Both the position numbers and the translations under genes were made by a program. A stretch of 64,000 nucleotides of DNA from Prevotella sp. (GTDB lineage Bacteria > Bacteroidota > Bacteroidia > Bacteroidales > Bacteroidaceae). This document shows positions 40,328 through 50,248 of this stretch, one piece after another (within the stretch, counting starts at the first letter, position 1; each line of letters starts with the position of its first letter). The DNA is taken from NCBI GenBank assembly GCA_017475265.1, contig JAFVFY010000027.1, positions 1 through 64,000 on the forward strand, read 5' to 3'. Below the pieces are notes generated by a model, which had not been told where the DNA came from, did not search any database, and was given only the letters and a program-made list of their open reading frames with translations.

Positions 40328-43300
40328 TTACCAATCTGCATTCAAATATTTCTTCAGTTGTCCGGCATTGAGCACTTCGTAGCTGAGCATCTTGCGCTTC
40401 TGTAGTGGTGCAATATTCTTGCCAACGCCGTCGTCGAGTTTCGGGTCATAGCCAGTAGCAAGCAGGTCATCCACTTTCTGGCAGAACTCCTGCAGTTCTG
40501 TCAGTGTGGCTCGAAGTTCCTGTGCCTCCATGCGCCCCTCGGTGTTGCTGGTGTCAATGGAGTTGAGACGGTCACGGAGGGCTGCTTCGCGGTTGGCGGC
40601 ATAGATAGAGCGAACACGATACAGGGCATCACGGCTCCACTTGTAGATGCTGACGTAAAGCTCTATCGCATGATGTGGCCCACTGCTGAGGTGCCAGATG
40701 AATGGCGTCTTTGGCAGATACATGAAGAGGTTCAGGTGGTCGCTGAGTTGTTGGAAGAATCGTTCTTGCAGATATTTTTCCAATCCGCAACCTAACAACT
40801 GACATACCTGAGAGAACTGTACAGCCGAGTAGCCACGCTCCATCATTTCCTTTTCTATGCGGATAGCAAGGCGTTCCTCACCGAGTCGATCACCTAATGG
40901 AATGATGCCATCATCATCCTTAGCCAGCACGGTACGGATAACATCGGTTATTAGCTCAAAGGCTAACACCTGTGTACGCTGAGGGGGTAGCACATTGGCA
41001 TTCTTAAACTGCCACCATGCTTCCACGGGATTCACATTACGTTTGATGCAGAACTCCTCCCATTCATTGTTGTTCTGGTAGAGGGTGTCGAAGTCTGTAA
41101 TCTTTGGCAGGTCAGAGCGCTCTTCCAAGTTCTCTAAATGTTCCAGCACATCGCTCGTTGGCTTGAACTCGCTTTCTGACATTACCCACTGCTTATAGGC
41201 ACACTTTGCTTCATGACTCACAGGCAGGTCGCCTACAGGAATGCCCTCTTTATTCAACACCATTTGCTTGTCATGAAACGATAACTTGTACAATTCAAAA
41301 ATAGTGTTGTTTTCGATAGACTCGTTAAGTAATATCAGAGTATTAAGTCCATTCTCGATAGTGTAAAAACGAATTAAGCATATAGAAGGGCTCTCATCGA
41401 TTTGAATTGGGGAACCTTTGAATTCCAATTCAATCAATGAATACCTTGAAATTCTTTTGACAATCTCAATATTTTGGCATGCGGTGTTATGCAGTATATG
41501 ATTTCTATCTGCATGAACAATAGGTATCCTTTGTAAGTCACCAACTTGAATATTAACGGTTGGATTCAAACAATTAGTAACATAAGCCGCTAATTTAGAA
41601 TTAAGAATTGCTAATATGATAAAATTGTCTGTAGTAGAATGAGGGTAGATGCTAGATCCTCCAACATCACAAATACAATCTGCTGGCAAGTATCTAAAAC
41701 TGGCACCTTTGCTTCCTCTCATTGTACAAGTGACACCTTCTTTTCCAAAATAGTCAGAGTTCCTAAGTATTGCACCTGGAGCATTCTTGACATCTTCGCC
41801 ATTGTTGTTCCAATCTATTCGAACCCAATTATCTCCATACCATTTTTTGTATGGTCCCCCTTTTTGGTACATCTTCCATCTTTCGAAATCATCTACTTCC
41901 CAATGAAATCTTACAAATCGTTCATTACTCCCAGATTGAATGCCTGCTTTAGCGTCTGCAAATCCAGAAAGAACACCTGCTTTGAACCTTTCTCTGAACT
42001 CATCTGAAATCCAGTAGATAAAAGGATATGACTTAATACCCTTCAATTTCGATTGAGGAAGGGTATAAACACGGTCGTTGGACTGCCCATTACATAAGTC
42101 CTCGTATGCTTTAAATAGGACATCTTTACGCTTCATCTCATATAGGTCGTTCAGCTTAATGAACGTGGATTCCCCTTTTCGGTTATCTTTGTCCAAAATA
42201 AACATAGCACTATCTACACGTGCAAACGAAGAGAACATGCCCAGATATCCCCATTCAACAAAAAGGCTGATATGAGTTTCTGTGAGCATATACTTTCGCA
42301 AGTCTTCAAACGTCTTAATATACATAAAGGTTGGAGGATTTACCATACCTACTTTGCCATCATCCCCAGCTAACTCACAGCATCGCTTGATGAAACAAGC
42401 ATAAAGGTTGGAATTGAACTTCAAAGGCTTGCGGAAGTTCTCCTCTATAAACTTCTTCAGTTCTGTACCGAAATCGCTACTATCAGTATAAGGTGGATTG
42501 GCCACCACTACATCATATTTGATGGCAATGATTTCAAGAAACGAAATGGCATCGTTGGTCTTTGCCAGCGTATAGGCATTGCTGCCACGTTCACCCAGCT
42601 CGTTCACCTTCTGCCGCAGCTGGTTCATAAACTGCTGCTTAAAAGAGAACATATCCTCCATCTGTTCTTGTGCAAAGAGGCTGTGGTTGTCATCATTGGG
42701 CAGAATCTTGTTTAATGTCTCATCCACACGCACCAGCGATCCGAATTTATAAGCATTGCTGAGGTCGTCCCATATCATCCGCATGATGTTACGCTTCGAC
42801 TCGTCCAGATTGTCTATGGCCTCAAAGGTGTCTTTCACCTTTTCATAATCATCAAGAAAGAAATGTGTGCTCACCACATTGGTATATTCTGGCCAATGAC
42901 TACGATGACCACCTAATTCTCGCGCCTTGATGAAGAGTGCAATCTGAGAAATCTGGGCTGCACGCTCATCCAAATCAACACCGAAGAGGTTGTTCTCCAC
43001 AATCATCTTAGGAATATCACGACGACTGTAGTCACGCTCGTAGTTTTCCATCTGATCTATGTATAAGTCGTAGAAGAGCGAGAAAGCATAAATCAGGAAG
43101 TTGCCCGAACCGCAGGCTGGATCGAGCAATCGCATCTGGCGCAAGTCCTTTGGATGACGCACCTGATGGTCGGGGATATTGGCTATCTGGTATTTCTCTT
43201 TGATACGGCTGTCGGGGAACATCTCCATATATGCCTTACCCAACGTGTTGTCAACAAGGAACTTCACCACCCACTGGGGCGTATAGACCTGACTCTGAAG

Positions 43301-43951
43301 CGACACCTTATTATATTCTGTCTTCTCGCCACTCTGCTTCAATGCCTCTTTCTCTACAGCGTTGAAGTTCTCGTAGAGCCAGCCAAGGATGTCGTCACCT
43401 TTCCAGACATCTGCTCCACAGTCAGTATCCTCTTCCACGGCATTGAACTTCTCGATAATCTCGTTCAGTTCATCAGCAGTTGGCATCAATGCGTATGGAT
43501 AGTCTTTACGATAAAGGGGAATATGCTCACCAAGATTGTCGAACTGGTCGCTGAGGAAATGCTTCAATCCCTCACGTTCCGCATTACGTTCCTCCGGGTG
43601 GTTCTCCAGCCACACATTGTGCTCAAAGGAACGTCCCGCATTCTCCTTTCGTCGGGTGATAATCTCAGGAAACAGTTCTTTCGATTCCATCACCTTGATG
43701 GCAGCGATGCGGTTAAAGAGCGTAAAGACACACTCGTTGATGGCAGCCTGACGTGCCTCTTCATAGTTACCCAACTCACTTAGGTGGCTGCTCATCAGTT
43801 CATTCAGTTTCCTACGCTTCTCTTGGTGCTCTGCTGGAATCTGCTCTACAGGCGTAGCAGCTTCCTTACGAAGTCCCATGCGAGAGAAACGATTATCGAA
43901 TGCCTGCTGAATCAGGCGGCGTATGTCGAGAACGTGATTTATCAGTTTCAT
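40328..43951 (-). CDS. pglX: BREX adenine-specific DNA methyltransferase PglX
   Basis: The 1207-residue protein has an N6-adenine methyltransferase core: SAM-binding LDPACGSGNFLIYAF near residue 275, a DLDERAAQISQIAL block, and the catalytic NPPY (485-488). A long C-terminal region with the target-recognition part follows. PglX marks host DNA at a non-palindromic site so that BREX blocks only unmodified phage DNA. The length is typical. The start codon overlaps the brxC stop by one base (TAATG). No phase-variable tract or inverted recombination site was noticed in the gene. The recognition sequence cannot be predicted here. Confidence 0.95.
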   Translation of the reverse strand: MKLINHVLDIRRLIQQAFDNRFSRMGLRKEAATPVEQIPAEHQEKRRKLNELMSSHLSELGNYEEARQAAINECVFTLFNRIAAIKVMESKELFPEIITRRKENAGRSFEHNVWLENHPEERNAEREGLKHFLSDQFDNLGEHIPLYRKDYPYALMPTADELNEIIEKFNAVEEDTDCGADVWKGDDILGWLYENFNAVEKEALKQSGEKTEYNKVSLQSQVYTPQWVVKFLVDNTLGKAYMEMFPDSRIKEKYQIANIPDHQVRHPKDLRQMRLLDPACGSGNFLIYAFSLFYDLYIDQMENYERDYSRRDIPKMIVENNLFGVDLDERAAQISQIALFIKARELGGHRSHWPEYTNVVSTHFFLDDYEKVKDTFEAIDNLDESKRNIMRMIWDDLSNAYKFGSLVRVDETLNKILPNDDNHSLFAQEQMEDMFSFKQQFMNQLRQKVNELGERGSNAYTLAKTNDAISFLEIIAIKYDVVVANPPYTDSSDFGTELKKFIEENFRKPLKFNSNLYACFIKRCCELAGDDGKVGMVNPPTFMYIKTFEDLRKYMLTETHISLFVEWGYLGMFSSFARVDSAMFILDKDNRKGESTFIKLNDLYEMKRKDVLFKAYEDLCNGQSNDRVYTLPQSKLKGIKSYPFIYWISDEFRERFKAGVLSGFADAKAGIQSGSNERFVRFHWEVDDFERWKMYQKGGPYKKWYGDNWVRIDWNNNGEDVKNAPGAILRNSDYFGKEGVTCTMRGSKGASFRYLPADCICDVGGSSIYPHSTTDNFIILAILNSKLAAYVTNCLNPTVNIQVGDLQRIPIVHADRNHILHNTACQNIEIVKRISRYSLIELEFKGSPIQIDESPSICLIRFYTIENGLNTLILLNESIENNTIFELYKLSFHDKQMVLNKEGIPVGDLPVSHEAKCAYKQWVMSESEFKPTSDVLEHLENLEERSDLPKITDFDTLYQNNNEWEEFCIKRNVNPVEAWWQFKNANVLPPQRTQVLAFELITDVIRTVLAKDDDGIIPLGDRLGEERLAIRIEKEMMERGYSAVQFSQVCQLLGCGLEKYLQERFFQQLSDHLNLFMYLPKTPFIWHLSSGPHHAIELYVSIYKWSRDALYRVRSIYAANREAALRDRLNSIDTSNTEGRMEAQELRATLTELQEFCQKVDDLLATGYDPKLDDGVGKNIAPLQKRKMLSYEVLNAGQLKKYLNADW

Positions 43952-46900
43952 TATTCGTCAAATTTAAGAATATCGTTTGTATCGAATTGATTGACCATTG
44001 CCAACTGTTGCTTCAGCCATTGCTTGTACTGAGCCACACTGAGTTGCCCTGTTGGCAGTTGGCTACGCAACTTGCGTTCCTTGGGCTGTGGCTTTGGTTG
44101 TGGCTGCGGATTGGGATCTCCAGGACCTGGCTGTGGTTGGGGCTGTGGCTGAGGTTTTGGCTTCGGGTCAGACGTGCAAATCTCAGTTTCCATCACATCT
44201 AAGTCAACGTTCAGTTGTGGCAGCATATTGATGGCACTCACGATGTCACGAAGTTGAAGGTGGCAATTGGAGCAACGAATCTCGTAGTCCTTCAACTGGA
44301 TTTTCGAAATGATGTATTTCTTGCATACATCTTCCTTTTGCCTAACTTTAGCATAGAGCCTTGTATTCCACTCTGCAGGATATTGTTCAGCATTCTTCTT
44401 GATAGCTTCTATGCGGTTCAATAAATCACCATACCCATTAATCATCAGCTCTGCCTGATGATCCATATTTTGGTAGTACAAGTCCTTGACGTTCTGGTAC
44501 TCCTTTTTCATCTGCTGATAATTGTGTACAGGATCACTATCAAGCATCTGCAGATAGGCTTCATGAATCTGGTCAAAAGACTGCATGGGAGAACCCACAA
44601 ACTCCAGTTCGTTCTTTACATCGAGGAAGTAATCTTTCTGATACTCAATCTCACGCATATTGGTATCAATGAAGCGAATATCTGCCTCAATCTTCTCCAC
44701 CGCTTTGCAGAACTCCTCATTTTCGTTGTCACCAAGGAACGTTCTGGCAGTATTGAAGTAGTTGTATTCCGTGACTGTTCCTGCATATTGGCGAAGCACT
44801 TCCTTTGCAGCAAGGGAACGTCGGAAAATACGCTCACGTTCAGTGTCGTTGCATATCTGGTTGTTGACTTTATGAATCTCTGTGACTGCAAGTGACTGGA
44901 TAGCTGCAACAAGTTCAAAGTCATTCATGTTGTAGCTGAGATTATTTCCTGTCAGTTCCTTATAGCGACAGTCCTTTAATGTATCAACAATGTCACGCTT
45001 CTCATTATAGGTCAGGCTCTTGGTGATGGCCTTGAATGAGGCACGTTGGAAGTTGCGGGAATTGGCAAATGGCTCTTTAGCTCCTTCTTGCTGCCAGGAG
45101 TGGTATTCCTGATTATTGAACTTGATGATAACCTTGCTTGCACGGAAAAGTGCAGCCAAAGTAGAGAATACCGTACCAAAGCTATAGCCGGTAGGAGCGG
45201 CTGCAAGGTCACGCTCCAAATCAGCACCATTCTTATAAGATGCCATTTGTGCCATCATTTCTGTGATGACGGGTAACTGGTCGCCAATGAACTGTCCTGT
45301 GGTATCAAAGAACAAGAAGTCAGGTTGCTGACCGATGACATTCTGGAGTTGATTCTGAGCCGCTTTCAGCAGTTGAAGAGCCACGCTGTCTTTCAGTGAA
45401 CCACCAAGGCGTTTGGTATAGATGTTGCCATACATCTTCAGTTCAGCCTCCTTGATAATGGTTGCTGCATTCTGAGCGGTCATGATGCTGGCATTATAGA
45501 GATAGACAAGTACACCGTTGGCATACGACTTCACGATGACTTGTTCCAGTTGAGCCGTTTTACTCTCCAAAGAATTGGCTATCTCGTCAACAACCTTCTT
45601 CTCTTCAGAAGTGAGATTAGGCACATCCTTGATATAGCTGATACGAAGGATATCCTCTGCTATTTTCTGTATCTCAGAAGCATAGTCGGAAGAAGGCACA
45701 ATACTGATGATGCCTTTCTGAGACTGTGTTTCTTCCTTAACGTGTTCAACATACTCATTGAAAGAGGGCTTGACACTGAGAATATCGTGGAACACGACCT
45801 TCATGCCCAGATCACCACCTGTAGAAAATGGTTCGCCACTGTCTGACTGTACAGCGAAAGCCACATTTACCGAGTCAACAGTCAGATTCTGCGCACCACG
45901 GACGAGCGAAATTTGTTTCACCTGTTTGGTAATTTCACCCTTGATGCGATAATTGGCAATGTCGATGTTGTTCATCATCTCAAAGATGCGCTGCTGAGTC
46001 TCACTCGTGATACGGTACTCATCGCCAGAAAGGATAAGGATTTCATCGTCTGCCAGTTTCTTGCAGGCTTTCTTGACTTCTTCGAGCACGGAGAAATAAT
46101 CGTCAGGACAATTGACGTATGCACGGCTGATATTCTCTGCCGTTGTCTTGGCACCTGATTCCGTAAGGAAATGGATGGTCTGAAGCATATCATGTCCCAC
46201 AACGAGATGAAGATTCATTTCCTTCAAATGCTCATCGGCCTGACTATAACGGACACGTAGTGATTCTGCTACAGCTTCTTCTGCCTGTCGGCAAAGTTGT
46301 GAGGCATTGACATGGGTGTGGATGTCTTTGTTAGAAAGAGCCTCTTTCTTCAATACATCGAATGCTGAAATCAACATTCCTCGAGTACCCACTTGCGTCT
46401 TGACAAGCTTTTGAGTACCAAACAGGAAGTACTGAAGCATCTTGAACTGATGTTCATAAAATGGGAAGTAGTCTGCGTATGTTTTAGCATCCGTTGTTTT
46501 GTTAAGTCCCGTACCAACAATATTGGTAATATCGGAAATCTTGCCACTGTTATTCTTATAGTAGTCCTGTAATAGGTCGTTACCGTCAGCGGTCTTTGCC
46601 AAAAGACGTTTACGGATAATCATATCCACCTCTTCAGCGGCAATAGGGATACGCTTTTTGAAACGGTCAATAATCTTTGTGAGCAGACTGCGATTGACAT
46701 TGGTGCCATTGATAACATCATCCAACTGAAGCTGAGCAATGGCAATAGTCCACACCTTGCGTCCGAGGGCGGCTACAGCTTCTGCTACTCCTTCAAGGTC
46801 AAGGATATTGATTTTCTTTTGGGCAATCGCCTCGCTCACCTCATCAATCATGAATACGATGCGAATATCAGTATTCTTTTCAAGATAGCGGGTTAAGTCT

Positions 46901-47610
46901 TCTTGAAGTTTTACAGCGTCATAGTCCTGTATGCGCAGTTTGGCTGCCTCACGCATCTCGTCATAAGCACTTTCAGAACAGAAGCCGTCAAGCATGGTGT
47001 CCTCCAACGTGTCATATACTTCATCCATATTCTGACGACGCTTCAACCATGACTCTCCAAATTTCTGCTGGACTTTATCACAGAAAGCCTGATAACGACC
47101 GCTCATCAATAAATTGAACTCGATGATGCCAACCCAGTCATCGTTCAGTCCTAATGATTTAAGGAATGCTCCCATCATCATGTAGCTGATACCATGATTG
47201 CCAGTGGTCTTGGCTGCATCGAAGAGCACAATATGGTTATTGGTGCGTCCCAGTTCGTTAATGCTGTTCTGAAGCAGACCAGCATTGGGTAATCCTATCA
47301 GTTTGCTCTGGAAACGGTCGCGGACAGAAGTCCCTTGAAGAGTTGGGTTCTTCAGGAGGAAACCGATCATCTTGGAGAAGTATGATTTTCCTGAACCATA
47401 GAAGCCACTCAGCCACAATCCTGGTTGGGCTGTATTTGAGGTGAAGAAATCACAAAAGTCTGCCAGATGCTTGGCAAGGCTTTCTGTCAGGATGAATCCG
47501 TCAAGTTCATCCATGATGCTACTCTCGTCTTGCTGGTTGAGGTCAATCACACTCTTGATGTCATCTTCGAGACGAATTGAAAGTATATCTTTTATTTTTG
47601 TCATATTCAT
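43951..47610 (-). CDS. brxC: BREX P-loop protein BrxC
   Basis: The 1219-residue ATPase has Walker A GFYGSGKSYFSKMIG (69-76 for the P-loop) and a Walker B-like IRIVFMIDEVSEAI near residue 255, and otherwise matches the large BrxC/PglY proteins of BREX. It is required for defence; recent work on the family suggests it forms part of a large DNA-scanning complex. Near the C-terminus (about 1150-1180) there is a Lys/Pro/Gln-rich linker (PKPKPQPQPQPQPGPGD...) before a short conserved end. It starts 14 bases after brxB. All core regions seem intact. Confidence 0.94.
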   Translation of the reverse strand: MNMTKIKDILSIRLEDDIKSVIDLNQQDESSIMDELDGFILTESLAKHLADFCDFFTSNTAQPGLWLSGFYGSGKSYFSKMIGFLLKNPTLQGTSVRDRFQSKLIGLPNAGLLQNSINELGRTNNHIVLFDAAKTTGNHGISYMMMGAFLKSLGLNDDWVGIIEFNLLMSGRYQAFCDKVQQKFGESWLKRRQNMDEVYDTLEDTMLDGFCSESAYDEMREAAKLRIQDYDAVKLQEDLTRYLEKNTDIRIVFMIDEVSEAIAQKKINILDLEGVAEAVAALGRKVWTIAIAQLQLDDVINGTNVNRSLLTKIIDRFKKRIPIAAEEVDMIIRKRLLAKTADGNDLLQDYYKNNSGKISDITNIVGTGLNKTTDAKTYADYFPFYEHQFKMLQYFLFGTQKLVKTQVGTRGMLISAFDVLKKEALSNKDIHTHVNASQLCRQAEEAVAESLRVRYSQADEHLKEMNLHLVVGHDMLQTIHFLTESGAKTTAENISRAYVNCPDDYFSVLEEVKKACKKLADDEILILSGDEYRITSETQQRIFEMMNNIDIANYRIKGEITKQVKQISLVRGAQNLTVDSVNVAFAVQSDSGEPFSTGGDLGMKVVFHDILSVKPSFNEYVEHVKEETQSQKGIISIVPSSDYASEIQKIAEDILRISYIKDVPNLTSEEKKVVDEIANSLESKTAQLEQVIVKSYANGVLVYLYNASIMTAQNAATIIKEAELKMYGNIYTKRLGGSLKDSVALQLLKAAQNQLQNVIGQQPDFLFFDTTGQFIGDQLPVITEMMAQMASYKNGADLERDLAAAPTGYSFGTVFSTLAALFRASKVIIKFNNQEYHSWQQEGAKEPFANSRNFQRASFKAITKSLTYNEKRDIVDTLKDCRYKELTGNNLSYNMNDFELVAAIQSLAVTEIHKVNNQICNDTERERIFRRSLAAKEVLRQYAGTVTEYNYFNTARTFLGDNENEEFCKAVEKIEADIRFIDTNMREIEYQKDYFLDVKNELEFVGSPMQSFDQIHEAYLQMLDSDPVHNYQQMKKEYQNVKDLYYQNMDHQAELMINGYGDLLNRIEAIKKNAEQYPAEWNTRLYAKVRQKEDVCKKYIISKIQLKDYEIRCSNCHLQLRDIVSAINMLPQLNVDLDVMETEICTSDPKPKPQPQPQPQPGPGDPNPQPQPKPQPKERKLRSQLPTGQLSVAQYKQWLKQQLAMVNQFDTNDILKFDE
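44085..44165. repeat. Pro/Gln codon repeat in brxC
   Basis: A low-complexity stretch of GGCTGTGGT-type trinucleotide variants on the plus strand encodes the KPQPQPQ linker of BrxC. It is the only such tract in the BREX operon. Confidence 0.7.
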
Positions 47611-47624
47611 AAATAATATATGTA

Positions 47625-48176
47625 TTACATAATAACCACACAGCGATATTTTGAAGCTGGTTGCAGGTCGAGAAAATAGATAGTCTCATTCCTCGTCACC
47701 GCAGGATAGAAAAACACGAGCGGTTTCTGGAATTTCATCACATCCGGGTCTTCCATGATGTTCTGATTGGAAAATCCCATCTTGTAGATGACACCCGTAT
47801 GTATCAATATTGGAGAGGCACCTTTTGCAGCGGAATCCACAATCCGTTTCATCAGGAAACTATAGAATGTGCCTTCTGTGTAGTTCTGGCTGACAAAAAC
47901 TTCTGTACCCATATTCTTGAATTGCCGTTTAAACTTGTCAAGCCCTTTAGAATCGACAAACTCCACAAACAACTGTCGGAGATCAATGAACTCATATCCG
48001 TTGGTGTATCTTTGCTTTGCCTCCTCAATATACTTCTCTTCGTCAACGGGTGGATAGACAAACAGAATACTCCTTCCACCGTTTGCCTCAGATGACAAGT
48101 GAGCAAGGTCACGTCCCAACGCTGCCGTCAGGTCACCGAATAACCGGTTGTGTTCTTGTATGTAAGTAGATGCCAT
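47625..48176 (-). CDS. brxB: BREX protein BrxB (DUF1788)
   Basis: The 183-residue product matches the DUF1788 group: RSILFVYPPVDEEKYIEEAK, a middle block with VFVSQNYTEGTFYSFLMKRI, and VIYKMGFSNQNIMEDPDVM, ending LVFFYPAVTRNETIYFLD. BrxB is a small conserved part of type 1 BREX, needed for full activity and possibly a bridge between BrxC and the methyltransferase. It begins one base after the brxA stop, as usual. Confidence 0.9.
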   Translation of the reverse strand: MASTYIQEHNRLFGDLTAALGRDLAHLSSEANGGRSILFVYPPVDEEKYIEEAKQRYTNGYEFIDLRQLFVEFVDSKGLDKFKRQFKNMGTEVFVSQNYTEGTFYSFLMKRIVDSAAKGASPILIHTGVIYKMGFSNQNIMEDPDVMKFQKPLVFFYPAVTRNETIYFLDLQPASKYRCVVIM

Positions 48177-48177
48177 A

Positions 48178-48906
48178 TTATTTTAAGTCTATCGTTATTT
48201 CGGTTCCAATTTGCGACACATCCCAATATGGAATATTTTCTATCCGTTTCAATCGGCTGATAATATTCTGTTCTTCACTGAACGAGAAGATGATAAAAGG
48301 ATTGTGCAGGGTTTTGTCACCTGTTACAGTCTGAATAAAACGAATAAAGTAAACAAAGAGGTTATTTGTAATGACAGGGTGAACAATACTCTTCTTGATG
48401 GCACCATCCGCAAGACCAAGTTTTTTCATGATGGTGAGATACTTGCTTCCGGAAATCTTAATAGTATCTTCGCTCCAATCCAGCTCACCATCCTCCGTTT
48501 CCTTTATAAAACGTAGGAAACTGGTGATTTCTTCTGCCATGATGGTAACACGTCCTGAATAGACAGCCTTCATGAACACCTCAGCCGTGATACGGGAGAA
48601 AAGAAGATTTGAATAAGTCAGTTGCCAAAACAAGATGACCAACCTCTCCTGTACCGAAAATGTCTTGTCCGCAATGGCATCAAAGAACAGTTTCTTGTGT
48701 GTGTCATTCCTAAATTTGAGAATACAAGATTCTATGGCAGAGACAAATCGTTTCAAGGATTTTTCTGTCCTAAACTCAAAGGCACCTGTACTACCTTCCG
48801 TGATGCCGTATGTATCACTGATATAGTCAAGCATCACGTTGTAGTTGGGTACACTACCCATAATGTTGACGCCAGAGTCATATTTGCCGTTATTCTTCTT
48901 CGCCAT
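48178..48906 (-). CDS. brxA: BREX protein BrxA (DUF1819)
   Basis: The 242-residue product is the DUF1819 inner-membrane-like/NusB-fold family: SLKRFVSAIESCILKF, KLFFDAIADKTFSVQERLVILFWQLTY, and a C-terminal basic region. BrxA binds DNA in vitro in other systems and is not always essential for defence. The start overlaps the end of the XRE regulator gene by 17 bases, so the regulator and brxA are translated from one mRNA. Confidence 0.9.
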   Translation of the reverse strand: MAKKNNGKYDSGVNIMGSVPNYNVMLDYISDTYGITEGSTGAFEFRTEKSLKRFVSAIESCILKFRNDTHKKLFFDAIADKTFSVQERLVILFWQLTYSNLLFSRITAEVFMKAVYSGRVTIMAEEITSFLRFIKETEDGELDWSEDTIKISGSKYLTIMKKLGLADGAIKKSIVHPVITNNLFVYFIRFIQTVTGDKTLHNPFIIFSFSEEQNIISRLKRIENIPYWDVSQIGTEITIDLK

Positions 48907-49117
48907 GAATACGCTTAATTCTTACAAGTTCTGTATAATCAACTTTTAAGGCTTCGGCAATCTTGCTTAACATGTCCAAAGATGGCTGGGAGGAATTGGT
49001 ACACCACTTGCTAACTGTGGCGGCATTGACGCCAAGTTGCTCTGCAAGCCACTTGTTTGTCCGTTTCTTCTCGGCCAACACCACCTTAATCCGATTTAAA
49101 TCTTTGTTTTCTTCCAT
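48890..49117 (-). CDS. XRE-family transcriptional regulator of the BREX operon
   Basis: The 75-residue protein is a helix-turn-helix domain: KKRTNKWLAEQLGVNAATVSKWCTNSSQPSLDMLSKIAEAL, with the recognition helix ATVSKW. It is the first gene of the BREX operon, and such small regulators probably adjust BREX expression by binding near their own promoter. The ATG at 49117 is chosen over 49138 because a TATTTTTG box occupies 49145-49138. Repeats in the region upstream (up to 50.05 kb) are possible binding sites. Confidence 0.88.
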   Translation of the reverse strand: MEENKDLNRIKVVLAEKKRTNKWLAEQLGVNAATVSKWCTNSSQPSLDMLSKIAEALKVDYTELVRIKRIHGEEE

Positions 49118-49137
49118 CGTATATGGTTTTAATGCCA

Positions 49138-49145
49138 CAAAAATA
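49138..49145 (-). promoter_or_regulatory. -7 box of the BREX operon promoter
   Basis: TATTTTTG on the minus strand, about 20 nt upstream of the regulator ATG. The -33 element is weak (ATTG, 23 nt further up). Confidence 0.4.
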
Positions 49146-49682
49146 CAAAAAACATTTCACATTAACTTCAATAATTCGTAAAATTAATAAATGATAACGT
49201 CAAAAATTGAAAATATTTCATTTTTTAAGCCTTATTGTAGGGTTTGCTTTGCACTTTCGCCTAACCATCTCTAAAAACGTAGCCACATTTTAGGACATCA
49301 ACTACATTGGTTTACACTTTTTGTTTGGTGGACTAATCACATTCTCTATTTCGTTCCCCTGAACCTCCTTGCAGTTTATGCGTTGAAGCTCTCACCTTAT
49401 GCTCTTTTGCAAATAAACAATAATGAAGCTCAGACATAAAACAATCTTGAATATGTTACTTGCTTGTTACTTAAAAGAGTTACATCTTGTCTTATATTAC
49501 TATGTACCAATAGAATACATTTTTATAGTAAGATAATAGCCTAATTCACCGTCGTTGACGATGGAGCCGTTATTACTTTCAAACAATTTCTCAAAAAATA
49601 TTTGAAAAAAAGGCTCAAGCCATCATTCTTATGGCTATATCATTGGTTTACAATATATTATACTATGATGGCTTACCTTTTA

Positions 49683-50046
49683 AGCCGTCATATAGCCGTC
49701 ATATTGCCCTCATTTTTGTTGGATAAGTAGTCAAAAATGTAGGAAATAGTAATGTAACTTACTGGTTTAAACGGTGTTTCATGATAACAATAATGACGGA
49801 AACAAATTGTTTCCACGGGAGAAACAGTTTGTTTCTCCCGTGGAAACTGTTAGTTTCCTCCGTTTTTACTATGGGGAACTGACGTTCTGATGACGAGAGA
49901 GAACGGCTATGATGGTAGGAGAAAAGTAAGGAGAGCTGGAATTATGACGGTTATATGACGGCTGTATGACGGCTTCAGAGGCAAGCCGTCATAGGATAAT
50001 CTTCTGGTATTCTGCAAGTTAATGCCAAGGATGACGGCTGACGGCT
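49683..50046. repeat. ATGACGGCT iteron-like repeats in both orientations
   Basis: Exact 9-mers ATGACGGCT or AGCCGTCAT occur at 49683, 49694, 49955, 49966, 49984 and 50031. Near copies start at 49944 and 50039. Neighbours in the same direction are spaced 11 nt apart (49683/49694; 49944/49955/49966). The left cluster is inverted relative to the main right cluster, with a palindrome between them. Confidence 0.75.
49798..49858. repeat. Large perfect palindrome between the iteron clusters
   Basis: Perfect 17-nt arms GTTTCCACGGGAGAAAC (49809-49825) and GTTTCTCCCGTGGAAAC (49831-49847) enclose AGTTT. An outer pair GGAAAC/GTTTCC (49798-49803 with 49853-49858) extends it. No U-run follows and no gene ends nearby, so a simple terminator is unlikely. 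Confidence 0.8.
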
Positions 50047-50212
50047 ATTTTTAAGATTTCAAATGAAGAAAGTAACTCAGCACCCCATGGATAACAGACT
50101 GCCCTCATGCGGATGATTCCGCTCAGAACATCAGGTAGAACATGACGCATCACTTTCGCCCGCTTTCTATACTTTTAACACCAAAAGTGCTCGGCGTTCC
50201 AAACAAAATGCT

Positions 50213-50220
50213 TACCTTTG
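50213..50220 (+). promoter_or_regulatory. -7 box of the envelope operon
   Basis: TACCTTTG, 28 nt before the lipoprotein ATG; the -33 element is not clear. Confidence 0.5.
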
Positions 50221-50248
50221 CAGACGTAACACCTACTCAATGTGAAAT

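Larger units (their letters stand above)
49146..50212. other. Gene-free, repeat-rich stretch upstream of the BREX operon
   Basis: About 1.07 kb without a believable coding region on either strand. The first 450 bases are A+T-rich with no clear signal. The rest holds iteron-like ATGACGGCT repeats and a large palindrome. It may be the right border of the BREX island, the remains of a mobile element, or a regulatory region of the divergent operons. Confidence 0.6.

Noticed and set aside
34325-49117. BREX locus as a new defence system
   Set aside because: Gene content and order match known type 1 BREX. Only the embedded AlbA_2 gene, the leader repeats and the flanking junctions are unusual.
49146-50212. 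A hidden gene between the BREX operon and the envelope operon
   Set aside because: Only short frames without motifs or promoters are present, and repeats cover much of the second half.
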